From Syntrophaceae bacterium (GTDB lineage: Bacteria; Desulfobacterota; BSN033; UBA1163), in assembly GCA_013388635.1 (NCBI GenBank), contig JACAEX010000072.1, positions 1 to 40,358 on the forward strand: DNA of 40,358 nt. The letters run 5' to 3'. Position 1 is the stretch's first letter. The number at the start of each line of letters is the position of its first letter. The notes below the pieces were generated by a model, which saw only the letters and a program-made list of their open reading frames with translations, was not told the DNA's origin and searched no databases. Both the position numbers and the translations under genes were made by a program. Of this stretch, positions 15,645-23,884 are shown one piece after another.

Positions 15645-17567
15645 ATGGGAAAGAACCTGATCGAGAAGATATTAGAGGCCCATCTGGTATCGGGTCAGAT
15701 TCGTCAGGGCGAGACCCTCGCGGTCTCCATCGATCAAACCTTGATGCATGATGCAACCGGCACAATGGCTGCCTTGGAGTTTGAGGCCCTGTCCATCCCC
15801 AGGGTCAGGACGAAACTCTCTGTCGTCTATGTGGACCACAATACGCTCCAGCTCGGCTTTGAAAACGCGGACGATCATTTATACCTCCAGAGCTTTGCAG
15901 CCAAATATGGACTCCATTTTTCGAGGCCGGGCAACGGCATCTGCCATCAGGTTCATCTGGAGAGGTTTGCGGTACCAGGCCAGATCCTTCTGGGCGCGGA
16001 CAGTCATACCCCGACCTGTGGAGGGATGGGGATGCTCGCTGTTGGCGTGGGAGGGTTGGATGTCGCACTGGCCATGGCAGGGGAGCCTTTTTACATCCAG
16101 GTCCCCAAGGTGGTGGCGGTGAAACTGATAGGTCAACGGCCTCCCTGGGTCAGTGCCAAAGATATTGTTCTCGAAATGCTTCGTCGCCTGACGGTCAAAG
16201 GAGGGGTGATGAAGGCATTTGAATATGGCGGCCCCGGGGTGAAGAGTTTAACCGTGCCGGAAAGGGCAACCATCGCCAATATGGGAGCAGAGCTCGGGGC
16301 CACGACATCGATCTTTCCAAGCGATGAGAAGACCCTCGCTTTTTTGAAGGCCCAGAGGAGGGAAAAGGATTGGATTCCCTTGAGCCCTGATCCCGATGCA
16401 ACGTATGATGAGATCCTGGAGATCGATCTGGCAAGGCTGGAGCCCCTGATCGCCCAACCTCACAGCCCGGATCGCGTCTGTCCGGTGAGGGAAGTGGAGG
16501 GGCTTCGGGTCGACCAGATCGCGATCGGGAGCTGCACCAACTCCTCCTATCAGGACCTGATGACCGTGGCCTCGATTCTGAAAGGAAGAACGATCCCTCC
16601 CCATGTCAGCCTGGTTATCTCACCAGGGTCGAGACAGGTTCTCAAGATGTTGGCTTTGAAGGGCGCCCTTTCTGATCTTCTCGAATCAGGGGCTCGAATC
16701 CTGGAAAGCACTTGCGGGCCTTGCATTGGAATGGGCCAGGCCCCCTGTACCAATGGAGTCTCTCTGAGGACCTTTAACCGGAATTTCCAGGGAAGATCCG
16801 GTACCGAGAGCGCCCGGGTCTATCTGGTCAGCCCTGAAGTGGCCGCTGCTTCTGCGCTCAAAGGGGTGATCTCGGATCCCCGGAGACTTGGGCGCCCCCC
16901 TTCCATTGATCTGCCGGAGGTCTATCCGGTCGAAGACAACATGGTCATCCCTCCCCTGTCACCCGAGAGGGGAGCGGAGATCGAGACAGTCCGGGGTCCC
17001 AATATCAAGCCGGTTCCGCTGAGAAAAAGCTTACCCAGAGAGTTGAGGGGTCGCATCCTGGTAAAGGTTTCAGACAATGTCACCACGGATGACATCATTC
17101 CAGCAGGGGCCAGGGTCCTTCCGCTCCGGTCGAACATCCCTGCCATCTCTGAATATGTCTTCGAAAGATTGGACCCTTCATTTGCCAGGAGGGCCAAAGA
17201 GTTCGGTGGCGGATTTATCGTGGCAGGACATAACTACGGTCAGGGATCGAGTCGAGAACATGCCGCGTTATGCCCCATGTTTCTGGGAGTTCAGGCGGTC
17301 ATTGCCAAATCATTTGCCCGAATCCATCTGGCAAATCTTATAAACTTTGGGATCCTTCCTCTGATCTTTAACGAAGAAGGGGATTACCAGGTTTTAGAAC
17401 AGGGAGATGAGATTGAGATTGACGTCGGAGATCTGAGCGATAAGGTCACCCTGATCAACCTGACAAAAGATAAGAAGATCTTCCTCATCCCCCTGCTCAA
17501 TGAGAGGGAGAGGATCCTTGTCAGACATGGTGGCGCATTGCCCTTTGTCAAGGAGAAGAGATTTTAA
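15645..17567 (+). CDS. acn: Aconitate hydratase (compact, Aquifex-like type)
   Basis: Interconverts citrate and isocitrate through cis-aconitate using a [4Fe-4S] cluster. The three cluster Cys are visible: Cys297 in IAIGSCTNSSYQD, and Cys357 and Cys360 in STCGPCIGMGQAP. Substrate-site segments include GADSHTPTCGGMGMLAVGVG (117-136). The C-terminal swivel domain follows with VSDNVTTDDIIPAG (475-488) and HNYGQGSSREHAALCP (529-544). At 640 residues it is far shorter than AcnA or AcnB (about 850-900) and closer to the compact, LeuC/LeuD-like form. The ATG lies 51 bases after the Fe-S subunit gene; icd follows 12 bases after its stop. It is the central step of the pathway suggested by this block. 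Confidence 0.93.
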   Translation: MGKNLIEKILEAHLVSGQIRQGETLAVSIDQTLMHDATGTMAALEFEALSIPRVRTKLSVVYVDHNTLQLGFENADDHLYLQSFAAKYGLHFSRPGNGICHQVHLERFAVPGQILLGADSHTPTCGGMGMLAVGVGGLDVALAMAGEPFYIQVPKVVAVKLIGQRPPWVSAKDIVLEMLRRLTVKGGVMKAFEYGGPGVKSLTVPERATIANMGAELGATTSIFPSDEKTLAFLKAQRREKDWIPLSPDPDATYDEILEIDLARLEPLIAQPHSPDRVCPVREVEGLRVDQIAIGSCTNSSYQDLMTVASILKGRTIPPHVSLVISPGSRQVLKMLALKGALSDLLESGARILESTCGPCIGMGQAPCTNGVSLRTFNRNFQGRSGTESARVYLVSPEVAAASALKGVISDPRRLGRPPSIDLPEVYPVEDNMVIPPLSPERGAEIETVRGPNIKPVPLRKSLPRELRGRILVKVSDNVTTDDIIPAGARVLPLRSNIPAISEYVFERLDPSFARRAKEFGGGFIVAGHNYGQGSSREHAALCPMFLGVQAVIAKSFARIHLANLINFGILPLIFNEEGDYQVLEQGDEIEIDVGDLSDKVTLINLTKDKKIFLIPLLNERERILVRHGGALPFVKEKRF

Positions 17568-17579
17568 AGGAGAAGAGCC

Positions 17580-18794
17580 ATGGCCGATAAGATTGAGATC
17601 CGTTCCGACGGAACCCTTCAGGTTCCAGAAGTTCCGATCATTCCCTATATCGAAGGGGATGGGGTGGGGCCTGATATCTGGAGGGCATCGGTCCGGGTAT
17701 TCGACGAAGCGATTGAGAAGTGCTACGGAGGGAGGAAGAGGGTTCAATGGCTTGAAGTCTATGCAGGAGAGAAGGCCTTTCAGCTGAAAGGGGAGTGGGC
17801 CCCTGAGGAAACGATCGAGGCCATTCGGGAATACAAGGTGGGGATCAAGGGACCGCTGACAACCCCTGTGGGAGGAGGGATACGGAGTATCAATGTGCTT
17901 TTACGTCAGAGGCTCGACCTCTATGCCTGTATTCGACCGGTCAAGTATATCTCAGGAACACCCAGCCCGGTCAAACATCCGGAAAAGGTGGACATGGTGG
18001 TCTTCAGGGAGAATACAGAGGATGTCTATGCGGGCATCGAATGGAGAGAAGGAACAGAGGAGGCCTCTCGGATCCGTCTCTTTCTTGAGAGAGAGATGGG
18101 AAAGAAGATCAGGGAGGATTCCGGGATCGGAATTAAACCGATCAGCCGTTACGGAACGAAACGCCTTGTCCGCATGGCGATCCAGTATGCCCTTTCCCAT
18201 GGTCGGAAGCGTGTCACATTGGTTCATAAGGGAAACATCATGAAGTTTACTGAGGGCGCGTTCCGCGACTGGGGATACGAGGTAGCCCGGGAGGAGTTCA
18301 GGGATCAGGTCCTTTTGGAGAGCGAATGGGGTGACAGGAAGGCAGGGGATCTTCCCTCGGGGAAGATCCTTCTCAACGATCGAATCGCTGATGCGATGTT
18401 TCAACAGATCCTTCTAAGGCCTGAGGACTATGATGTCCTGGCCATGCCCAACCTGAATGGAGATTACATGTCCGACGCCCTGGCTGCGCAGGTGGGGGGC
18501 CTGGGCATGGCTCCTGGGGCCAACATCGGAGATCGGGCTGCGGTCTTTGAGGCGACTCATGGAACAGCGCCCAAATATGCGAATCAGGATGTGATCAATC
18601 CTGGCTCCCTCATCCTTTCTGGGGCAATGATGTTCGACTATCTGGGCTGGGATGAAGTGGCCCAAAGGATAAAAAAGGCGCTGGAAAAGACGATTTCGAA
18701 GAAGATCGTCACCTACGATCTCGCGCGTCAGATGAGAGGAGCGAAGAAACGCAAATGCTCTGAATTTGGGTCTGCCATCATCGAAAACCTTTGA
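17580..18794 (+). CDS. icd: Isocitrate dehydrogenase, NADP-dependent
   Basis: Oxidative decarboxylation of isocitrate to 2-oxoglutarate. The 404-residue protein shows the bacterial homodimeric Icd layout: [14 protein letters not shown] near the N-terminus and [20 protein letters not shown] at 91-110. The latter includes Ser103, equivalent to the regulatory Ser113 of E. coli Icd. [14 protein letters not shown] (142-155) follows. The coenzyme loop [11 protein letters not shown] (from His327) has Lys332 and Tyr333, the pair that reads the NADP 2'-phosphate. The Asp metal ligands lie in [14 protein letters not shown]. The ATG follows AAAGGAGAAGAG. No AceK kinase is visible. The stop codon overlaps a likely promoter for the kor genes. 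Confidence 0.96.
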   Translation: MADKIEIRSDGTLQVPEVPIIPYIEGDGVGPDIWRASVRVFDEAIEKCYGGRKRVQWLEVYAGEKAFQLKGEWAPEETIEAIREYKVGIKGPLTTPVGGGIRSINVLLRQRLDLYACIRPVKYISGTPSPVKHPEKVDMVVFRENTEDVYAGIEWREGTEEASRIRLFLEREMGKKIREDSGIGIKPISRYGTKRLVRMAIQYALSHGRKRVTLVHKGNIMKFTEGAFRDWGYEVAREEFRDQVLLESEWGDRKAGDLPSGKILLNDRIADAMFQQILLRPEDYDVLAMPNLNGDYMSDALAAQVGGLGMAPGANIGDRAAVFEATHGTAPKYANQDVINPGSLILSGAMMFDYLGWDEVAQRIKKALEKTISKKIVTYDLARQMRGAKKRKCSEFGSAIIENL

Positions 18795-18820
18795 CAACCT
18801 CTATGTTTATAATCTATAAA
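18791..18820 (+). promoter_or_regulatory. Candidate promoter for korDABC
   Basis: TTGACA at 18791-18796 overlaps the icd stop codon; TATAAA at 18815-18820 follows at an 18-base spacing. A short dyad GTGAAA/TTTCAC (18824-18839) lies at the presumed transcription start. A leader of about 230 bases, mostly repeat sequence, would then precede korD. Confidence 0.55.
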
Positions 18821-18932
18821 TAAGTGAAAGAAATTTCACGAATTAAACATTCATGAGATAAGGCTACCTCTAAAAATGTCATTTTTGTTTGAGATTATTT
18901 TTGAGGTGTCCATCGGTCTTATCCTGTCTGTC

Positions 18933-19003
18933 ATTCCGGGCTTGACCCGGAATCCAGTCTTTTCCTGGACTCCCGGCGGAGGCTACCCCGTCCTGGATAC
19001 GGG
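18933..19003. repeat. Dispersed palindromic repeat (GTCATTCCGGG type) with three successive hairpins
   Basis: Three stems follow each other: ATTCCGGG/CCCGGAAT (18933-18953), TCCAG/CTGGA (18953-18969) and CCCGT/ACGGG (18987-19003). The first is the widely dispersed bacterial intergenic element reading GTCATTCCGGGCTTGACCCG. It lies in the leader of korD. Confidence 0.75.
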
Positions 19004-19051
19004 ACAGCAAAGACACGCTTCATTCTGATTCATGGGGTTGAGGCTTTTGAG

Positions 19052-19366
19052 ATGGTAGAGGCGAAGAAGAAAAAGGGCGAAGAACCGAAGATCGATATTT
19101 ACAAGGCCTGGTGCAAGGCGTGCGGGATCTGTGTGGCCTTCTGTCCGACGGGTGTTCTGGCCAAAGATGAAGCAGGCTATCCCTATGTGAAAGAGATTGA
19201 GAAGTGCATCAATTGTGGATGGTGTGAGATCCGCTGTCCTGATTTTGCGATCACCGTGGAAGCGAGAACCAAGGAGAGAAAGAAGGTCGAGGGGAAAATT
19301 GGAGAGAAAGAATCGAAGGGCGAGGACGAAGTCTCACCAGAAAGAATGGTTGCTCCAGGGCAATGA
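19052..19366 (+). CDS. korD: 2-Oxoacid:ferredoxin oxidoreductase delta subunit (2x[4Fe-4S] ferredoxin)
   Basis: A 104-residue ferredoxin-like subunit with two complete Cys sets: CKACGICVAFCP (Cys21, 24, 27, 31) and CINCGWCEIRCP (Cys52, 55, 58, 62). A charged Lys/Glu-rich tail follows. It should carry electrons from the TPP and Fe-S centres of KorB to free ferredoxin. It starts the kor set, and its end overlaps the start of korA by 17 bases. The ATG at 19052 is 19 bases after a Leu-rich, weakly matched ribosome site; no better start is available. Confidence 0.92.
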   Translation: MVEAKKKKGEEPKIDIYKAWCKACGICVAFCPTGVLAKDEAGYPYVKEIEKCINCGWCEIRCPDFAITVEARTKERKKVEGKIGEKESKGEDEVSPERMVAPGQ

Positions 19367-20468
19367 AGCCGTGGTGGAGGGAGCGCTGCGCGCAGGTTGC
19401 CGTTTCTTTGCAGGCTATCCCATCACTCCTGCCACAGAGATCTCCGAAATCCTATCCGTTAAACTTCCTCAAGTAGACGGCACGTTCATCCAGATGGAGG
19501 ACGAGATCGCCAGTCTGGGCGCTGTAATCGGCGCCTCCTTAGCGGGTGTGAAGGCGATGACCGCGACCAGCGGCCCGGGATTCTCTCTGATGCAGGAGAA
19601 TCTTGGCTTCGCCGTGATTGCAGAAGTTCCCTGTGTCATTGTCAATGTGATGCGCGGAGGGCCCAGTACAGGCCTTCCCACATCCCCGGCCCAGGGCGAT
19701 GTGATGCAGGCCCGGTGGGGGACGCACGGGGATCACCCCATCATCGTCCTCTCCGCCTCCACCGTTCGGGAATGTTATGAGGTCACCATTCACGCCTTCA
19801 ACTTCTCCGAGAAATATCGAACCCCTGTCATTGTATTGATCGATGAGGTGGTCGCGCATATGCGGGAGAAGATGACCCTGGACGATGAGGAGAAGATAGA
19901 GATATTCAATCGCGTCAAACCGACCGTGCCGCCGGAATGGTACATCCCCTATGAGGATACGCCGAGGGGAATTCCGGCCATGGCCAACTTCGGGGAGGGA
20001 TACCGGTACCATGTCACAGGTCTGACCCATGACATTCGCGGTTTTCCCACCTCGAGGCCCGATGAGATCGGGCCCTTTATTGCCAGGCTCCATCGGAAGA
20101 TCAGTCAACATTTTTCAGAGATTCAGATGGGAGAGTTCTACCAGACCGAGGATGCGGAGATCACGATCGTGGCCTATGGATGTGTGGCTCGATCGGCGAA
20201 GAGGGCGGTCCGGGAGGCCAGGGAGAAAGGGATCAAGGTCGGGCTTCTAAAACTGACCACAATATGGCCCTTCATGAGATCTTCTGTGGAGAAGGTGCTT
20301 CAGAGTTCGAAGGTTCTGATCGTTCCCGAGATGAATATGGGTCAGCTCTCCCGGGAGGTGAAGCGGGTCAACCGGGGGATCGCAAAGGTGATTACGATCA
20401 ATAAGGTAGACGGGACGATCATCACTCCAGGAGAGATCATGAATCGCATCACGGAGGCCAAGTCATAA
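19350..20468 (+). CDS. korA: 2-Oxoglutarate:ferredoxin oxidoreductase alpha subunit
   Basis: Alpha subunit of the enzyme that converts 2-oxoglutarate and CoA to succinyl-CoA, CO2 and reduced ferredoxin, or the reverse. The conserved N-terminus LQGNEAVVEGALRAGCRFFA followed by GYPITPATEI is intact. TSGPGFSLMQENLGFA, RGGPSTGLPTSPAQGD and the late VPEMNMGQLSREVKR segment are typical. There is no ATG near the conserved start. The best candidate is TTG at 19350, giving 372 residues; a TTG at 19197 would read through korD in another frame and is unlikely. Adjacent icd favours 2-oxoglutarate over branched-chain 2-oxoacids, which related Vor enzymes use. Confidence 0.92.
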   Translation: MLQGNEAVVEGALRAGCRFFAGYPITPATEISEILSVKLPQVDGTFIQMEDEIASLGAVIGASLAGVKAMTATSGPGFSLMQENLGFAVIAEVPCVIVNVMRGGPSTGLPTSPAQGDVMQARWGTHGDHPIIVLSASTVRECYEVTIHAFNFSEKYRTPVIVLIDEVVAHMREKMTLDDEEKIEIFNRVKPTVPPEWYIPYEDTPRGIPAMANFGEGYRYHVTGLTHDIRGFPTSRPDEIGPFIARLHRKISQHFSEIQMGEFYQTEDAEITIVAYGCVARSAKRAVREAREKGIKVGLLKLTTIWPFMRSSVEKVLQSSKVLIVPEMNMGQLSREVKRVNRGIAKVITINKVDGTIITPGEIMNRITEAKS

Positions 20469-20607
20469 ACATCAATGCAAAATGATCAGTGAAAATTTAG
20501 CAATGCAAAATAGAACCAAAGAACTTTTTCTCTTGAATTCTTTAACATTGTTAATTGATCATTGCCTATTGCTCATTTTGCAATGATTATTACTGCGAGG
20601 TTTCCTG
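20469..20607. repeat. korA-korB gap filled by CAATGCAAAAT direct and inverted repeats
   Basis: CAATGCAAAATGATCA at 20473-20488, a direct copy of CAATGCAAAAT at 20501-20511, and the inverted CATTTTGCAATG at 20574-20585 give a long imperfect hairpin. TTGATCATTG at about 20555-20564 pairs with the inner part of the left arm. The korB ribosome site GAGGT follows. Confidence 0.7.
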
Positions 20608-21444
20608 ATGGCTGAAATTACGAAGCTGATTCATAAATATCTCCGCCATGACAAGAAGTTCCCTCATGTCTGGTGTCCGGGTTGCGGGATCGGGATCATG
20701 CTGGGCGCTCTGATCCGGGCCATCGACCGGATCGGTTATGAGAAGGATGAGATCGTCCTGGTCTCCGGGATCGGATGTTCCGGAAGGCTTCCGGTCTATG
20801 TGGACTTCAACACCCTTCATACCACCCATGGCCGGGCCCTGACTTTTGCGACCGGAGTGAAGCTGGCCAAACCCAGCCTGAAGGTGATCGTCATCATGGG
20901 CGATGGCGATGCAGTGGCGATCGGAGGGAATCACTTCATCCATGCCGCGCGGAGGAACATCGATCTCACGGCCATCATCCTTAACAACAGCGTCTACGGG
21001 ATGACCGGTGGACAATACTCTCCAACCACGCCCTATGGAATGAGATCCACGACTACGGTTTACTCAAACATCGAGCAGGACTTCAAGATCTCAGAATTGG
21101 CGGTCACGGCAGGAGCTGTCTTTGTCGGAAGGGGAACGGTTTATCATGCCAAGCTCCTGGATAGCCTGATCGAAAAGGCCCTGCTCAAGAAAGGCTTTTC
21201 CGTGGTGGAGGTGATTTCCCACTGCCATACTCAGTATGGAAGACAGAATCGTTTAGGAAGCGCTGTCGAGATGATGGAATGGCAGCGAGATCACGCCGTC
21301 GCAGTGGAAAAGGCAGCCACGATGAAACCCGAGGAGTTACGGGATAAGATCGTCATCGGCGTATTGGTGGACAAGGAGCTTCCGGTTTATCAGGATGAGT
21401 ATGACAAGATCCGGGAACGAGCCAAAGAGACAATAAGGAGATAG
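20608..21444 (+). CDS. korB: 2-Oxoglutarate:ferredoxin oxidoreductase beta subunit
   Basis: TPP- and Fe-S-binding subunit, 278 residues. The proximal [4Fe-4S] ligands are visible as CPGCGIG (Cys23, Cys26), Cys57 in GIGCSGR and Cys206 in SHCHTQYGRQN. The TPP/Mg site reads GDGD at 98-101, then NN at 126-127 and YGMTGGQ at 130-136. The length is normal for the KorB/VorB type. It is separated from korA by a repeat-filled gap of 139 bases, but order and strand argue for one operon. Confidence 0.95.
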   Translation: MAEITKLIHKYLRHDKKFPHVWCPGCGIGIMLGALIRAIDRIGYEKDEIVLVSGIGCSGRLPVYVDFNTLHTTHGRALTFATGVKLAKPSLKVIVIMGDGDAVAIGGNHFIHAARRNIDLTAIILNNSVYGMTGGQYSPTTPYGMRSTTTVYSNIEQDFKISELAVTAGAVFVGRGTVYHAKLLDSLIEKALLKKGFSVVEVISHCHTQYGRQNRLGSAVEMMEWQRDHAVAVEKAATMKPEELRDKIVIGVLVDKELPVYQDEYDKIRERAKETIRR

Positions 21445-21500
21445 GGCGATAGGGAGATAGGGAGAATGGTTTTTCTCCCTAAGCCCTGATCTCCCCATCA
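21436..21500. repeat. GATAGGG tandem repeat and hairpin between korB and korC
   Basis: Three GATAGGG units run from about 21440 to 21463, starting right at the korB stop. AGGGAGAA (21459-21466) pairs perfectly with TTCTCCCT (21473-21480), and the pairing continues imperfectly to GATCTCCCC near 21490-21498. Confidence 0.7.
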
Positions 21501-21551
21501 CCTCATCGTGACCCAAAGACCACATACTGATATCCCAGTTTAGGGGTTGAA

Positions 21552-22154
21552 ATGAGTTTTAGATACGAAATGAGGTTGAGCGGTTCAGGAGGTCAGGGGC
21601 TGATCCTGATGGGGATCATCCTGGCGGAGGCGATCGGAATTTATGACGGAAAATTTGTGGCCCAGACCCAGAGCTACGGGCCGGAGGCAAGAGGAGGATC
21701 GAGCAAAGCAGAGGTGATCGTCAGCGATGAGGAGATCGACTACCCCAAGGCGATGCAGCTCGATCTCCTCCTGGCGATGAACCAGAAATCCTGCGACGAG
21801 TTTTATCCAGACCTCAAGCCAGAAGGGATCCTCATTGTCGACTCCACCTTTGTCACCCAGGTCCCCAGCCTGAAGGCCTTCCAGATCCCTTTTGCTCGAA
21901 TTGCCCGCGAGAAGTTCAAAAGGGAGGTGGTGGCGAACATCATCGGCCTCGGAGCGCTGAGCCAGTTAAGCCCTATTGTTTCTGCCAAGGCGGTCGAATT
22001 GGCAGTATTGGCACGGGTGCCCAAGGGGACAGAGAAGCTGAATCGGGATGCCTTAAAGGCGGGAATCGCTGCGGCCAAAAAGGCGAAGCGGGAATGGATG
22101 AAGAGGGAGTCACTTCCCGAAATTCCCAAAGAGGACTTATTAGATTCGTATTGA
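21552..22154 (+). CDS. korC: 2-Oxoglutarate:ferredoxin oxidoreductase gamma subunit
   Basis: A 200-residue gamma subunit (POR_N/EKR type), which helps bind CoA in oxoacid:ferredoxin oxidoreductases. The family start RLSGSGGQGLILMGIILAEA is clear. It is followed by QTQSYGPEARGGSSKAEVIV, DYPKAMQLDLLLAMNQ and NIIGLGALSQL. It completes the KorDABC set encoded in order on one strand. The ATG at 21552 is preceded by GGGGTTGAA, a weak ribosome site. Confidence 0.95.
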   Translation: MSFRYEMRLSGSGGQGLILMGIILAEAIGIYDGKFVAQTQSYGPEARGGSSKAEVIVSDEEIDYPKAMQLDLLLAMNQKSCDEFYPDLKPEGILIVDSTFVTQVPSLKAFQIPFARIAREKFKREVVANIIGLGALSQLSPIVSAKAVELAVLARVPKGTEKLNRDALKAGIAAAKKAKREWMKRESLPEIPKEDLLDSY

Positions 22155-22159
22155 TTGAA

Positions 22160-22215
22160 ATAACGCTAAGCGCTTAGCCTGCTTTCTGCAGACAGGCGCT
22201 ATGCGCATCGCGAAA
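22160..22215. repeat. Palindrome and hairpin before the acyltransferase gene
   Basis: GCTAAGCGCTTAGC at 22165-22178 is a perfect 14-base palindrome. AGCCTG/CAGGC form a second small stem just after it. The words GCGCTATGCGC here recur on the other side of the next two genes at 23161-23220. The first codons of the acyltransferase lie in this repeat. Confidence 0.65.
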
Positions 22216-22881
22216 AGAGTGATGAGAAGAAATTCCTTCGTCTATGCCGTGACCAGGGGGATGGCCAAGCTGGTCTTCTCCATCTTCTATCGGATCGAGA
22301 CCGAGAGGAAGGGAAGGCTTCCTGAGGATGGACCTGTGATCATCCTTCCCAAGCACCAGTACTGGACCGATATCCCCATCCTCAGCATCGCCTTCAGCCC
22401 ATTGCTCTATTTTGTGGCAAAGAAAGAGCTCTTCCGTTACCCTTTGGTCCGAAGTTATCTCTCCCTCTTGGGCGGTGTCCCTGTGGATCGAAAACAGGCC
22501 ATCCATACCCTCGAATCCTTTAAGACGATTCTTTCCCTGATAAGGGTCGGTGAGAAGATCGTCATCTTTCCAGAGGGGACCTATTTTCGAGAAACCGTAG
22601 GCTCGGGAAAGAGTCGTCTGCTCCAGTTGATCTTAAAGTTCCAAACGGAATTGAACGATCGGATTCCATTTTTACCCGTGGGCATTCGATATGACAGAAG
22701 ATCGGGGTTCAGGAGACGGGTGGAGGTGCGCATCGGCGATCCCCTCTTTGCCGAGAAAGAATCGGATGCCGTTACCTTAACCCGTCGGGTGATGGATGAG
22801 ATTGCACGTCTCTGTCGGATGCCCCGACAGAGTCAAGAGTTCGAACTTCGGAATTCGGAGATTCAAAGCAGCCTACTCTGA
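22201..22881 (+). CDS. plsC: 1-Acyl-sn-glycerol-3-phosphate acyltransferase (PlsC family)
   Basis: A 226-residue acyltransferase with the catalytic H(x4)D motif at His52 and Asp57 (KHQYWTDIPI) and the phosphate-binding FPEGTYFRE at 123-131. The VPVDR segment near 93-97 and LPVGIRYD late in the protein are further family blocks. It probably transfers an acyl chain to lysophosphatidic acid at the inner membrane, though the family includes other acceptors. The ATG at 22201 lies in a repeat and has no good ribosome site; ATG 22222 (MRRNSFVYAV) is an equally reasonable start. It is followed by a tiny basic gene. Confidence 0.88.
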   Translation: MRIAKRVMRRNSFVYAVTRGMAKLVFSIFYRIETERKGRLPEDGPVIILPKHQYWTDIPILSIAFSPLLYFVAKKELFRYPLVRSYLSLLGGVPVDRKQAIHTLESFKTILSLIRVGEKIVIFPEGTYFRETVGSGKSRLLQLILKFQTELNDRIPFLPVGIRYDRRSGFRRRVEVRIGDPLFAEKESDAVTLTRRVMDEIARLCRMPRQSQEFELRNSEIQSSLL

Positions 22882-22917
22882 ACCAATGGCTCCACACCAT
22901 AGATAAAGGAGGAAACG

Positions 22918-23145
22918 ATGCCGAGACGTGAAAGAGATTGGGAGCTGAGAAGGAGAAGAAAGCGGAGAGAGAAGAGGAGGAAGCTTCGAGCCAAAGGCCT
23001 TCTGCCACCCATCGAGAGTCCAAAGGAGAGCCCCAAAGAGGCTTTGAAAGCGGCTGAAAAGAAGAGACCGGAAAAGGCTAAAGCCAAAGAGGCTCCAAAA
23101 GAAACCCCCAAAGAGGCCCCGGAACCATCCACTCCAGAAAGCTGA
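22918..23145 (+). CDS. Small highly basic protein with Lys/Pro/Glu tail
   Basis: This is a 75-residue protein of unknown function. Residues 1-27 are dominated by Arg, Lys and Glu (MPRRERDWELRRRRKRREKR), likely one charged helix. The rest is a low-complexity tail of PKE, AKE and PEK steps. Similar short RRERD-starting proteins occur in other bacteria under DUF names, but I cannot place it firmly. A very good ribosome site (AAAGGAGGAAACG) supports real translation. A nucleic-acid or ribosome partner is plausible from charge alone. Confidence 0.65.
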   Translation: MPRRERDWELRRRRKRREKRRKLRAKGLLPPIESPKESPKEALKAAEKKRPEKAKAKEAPKETPKEAPEPSTPES

Positions 23146-23154
23146 TCTCTACAT

Positions 23155-23222
23155 CGTGAGGCGCATAGCGCAAAGCGCGGAACCAAAAGAGGTTTTAACG
23201 CTATGCCCTATGCGCTATGCAG
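23155..23222. repeat. GCGCATAGCG inverted repeat in a convergent gap
   Basis: GCATAGCGCA at 23163-23172 pairs perfectly with TGCGCTATGC at 23211-23220, with CGCTATGC (23200-23207) as an extra partial copy between them. The gap separates convergent genes, so the hairpin could work as a two-way transcription barrier. It lacks a clear T-run. Confidence 0.65.
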
Positions 23223-23227
23223 GTAGG

Positions 23228-23869
23228 CTATTTCGTCCTCATCGGGATAAAGTACCATGTCCCCTTCTTCATCTGTTTGATCTCGCGGACCAATTGCGCC
23301 AGATCCTCCTGCCGGTTGACAAAATCGATCTCGCTCGTATTGACCACAAGCAGAGGGGTTTGATCGTAGTGAAAGAAATAATAATTGTAGGCTTCGGTCA
23401 ATAGCTTGAGATATTCCAGATCGACCCCTTTCTCATAGGAGATGTTTCTTGATCTGATCCGATGGAGCAAAACCTCTGGTCTTGCCTGTAAGAAGATGAC
23501 CAGGTCCGGAGAGGGAAGCTGCCCACGGAGGAGGCTGAAGATCTGTTCATAAAGAGCTAATTCGTCATCATTCAGATTGAGAGAGGCAAAGATTCGATCC
23601 TTTGCAAAGAGGTAGTCGGAAAAGGTGATCTGATTGAAGAGATCGAGTTGTGCAATCTCCTTCTGCTGCTGGAAGCGGTTCAACAGGAAGAAGATCTGGG
23701 TTTGGAACGCATATTTTTTCCGGTCCTGGTAGAAGTGGGCAAGAAACGGGTTCTCCTCGGTTTTCTCCAGGATACAACGGGCGTTGAACTCCTTCGCCAG
23801 AAGTTTGGTCAGACTCGTCTTGCCAACGCCGATCGGCCCCTCGATGACAATATAGCGAAACATCGCCAT
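23228..23869 (-). CDS. Deoxynucleoside kinase (dCK/dGK family)
   Basis: Phosphorylates deoxynucleosides for salvage, in the cytoplasm. The 213-residue protein has the P-loop GPIGVGKTS at 11-19, EKTEENPFLAHFYQD with the substrate-site Glu, FQTQIFFLLNRFQQ with the base-contacting Gln, and SDYLFAKDRIFA in place of the D-R-S motif. The lid region RIRSRNISYEKGVD carries the Arg residues of this family. The ATG at 23867-23869 has GGAG five bases upstream; the in-frame GTG at 23875 overlaps that site. Base preference is not readable. It starts 15 bases after proC, in the same operon. Confidence 0.9.
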   Translation of the reverse strand: MAMFRYIVIEGPIGVGKTSLTKLLAKEFNARCILEKTEENPFLAHFYQDRKKYAFQTQIFFLLNRFQQQKEIAQLDLFNQITFSDYLFAKDRIFASLNLNDDELALYEQIFSLLRGQLPSPDLVIFLQARPEVLLHRIRSRNISYEKGVDLEYLKLLTEAYNYYFFHYDQTPLLVVNTSEIDFVNRQEDLAQLVREIKQMKKGTWYFIPMRTK

Positions 23870-23884
23870 GATCACTCCAGATGT

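Noticed and set aside
19197-19349. Long N-terminal extension of KorA
   Set aside because: It would overlap korD in another frame, and its Arg-rich sequence is not part of the family.
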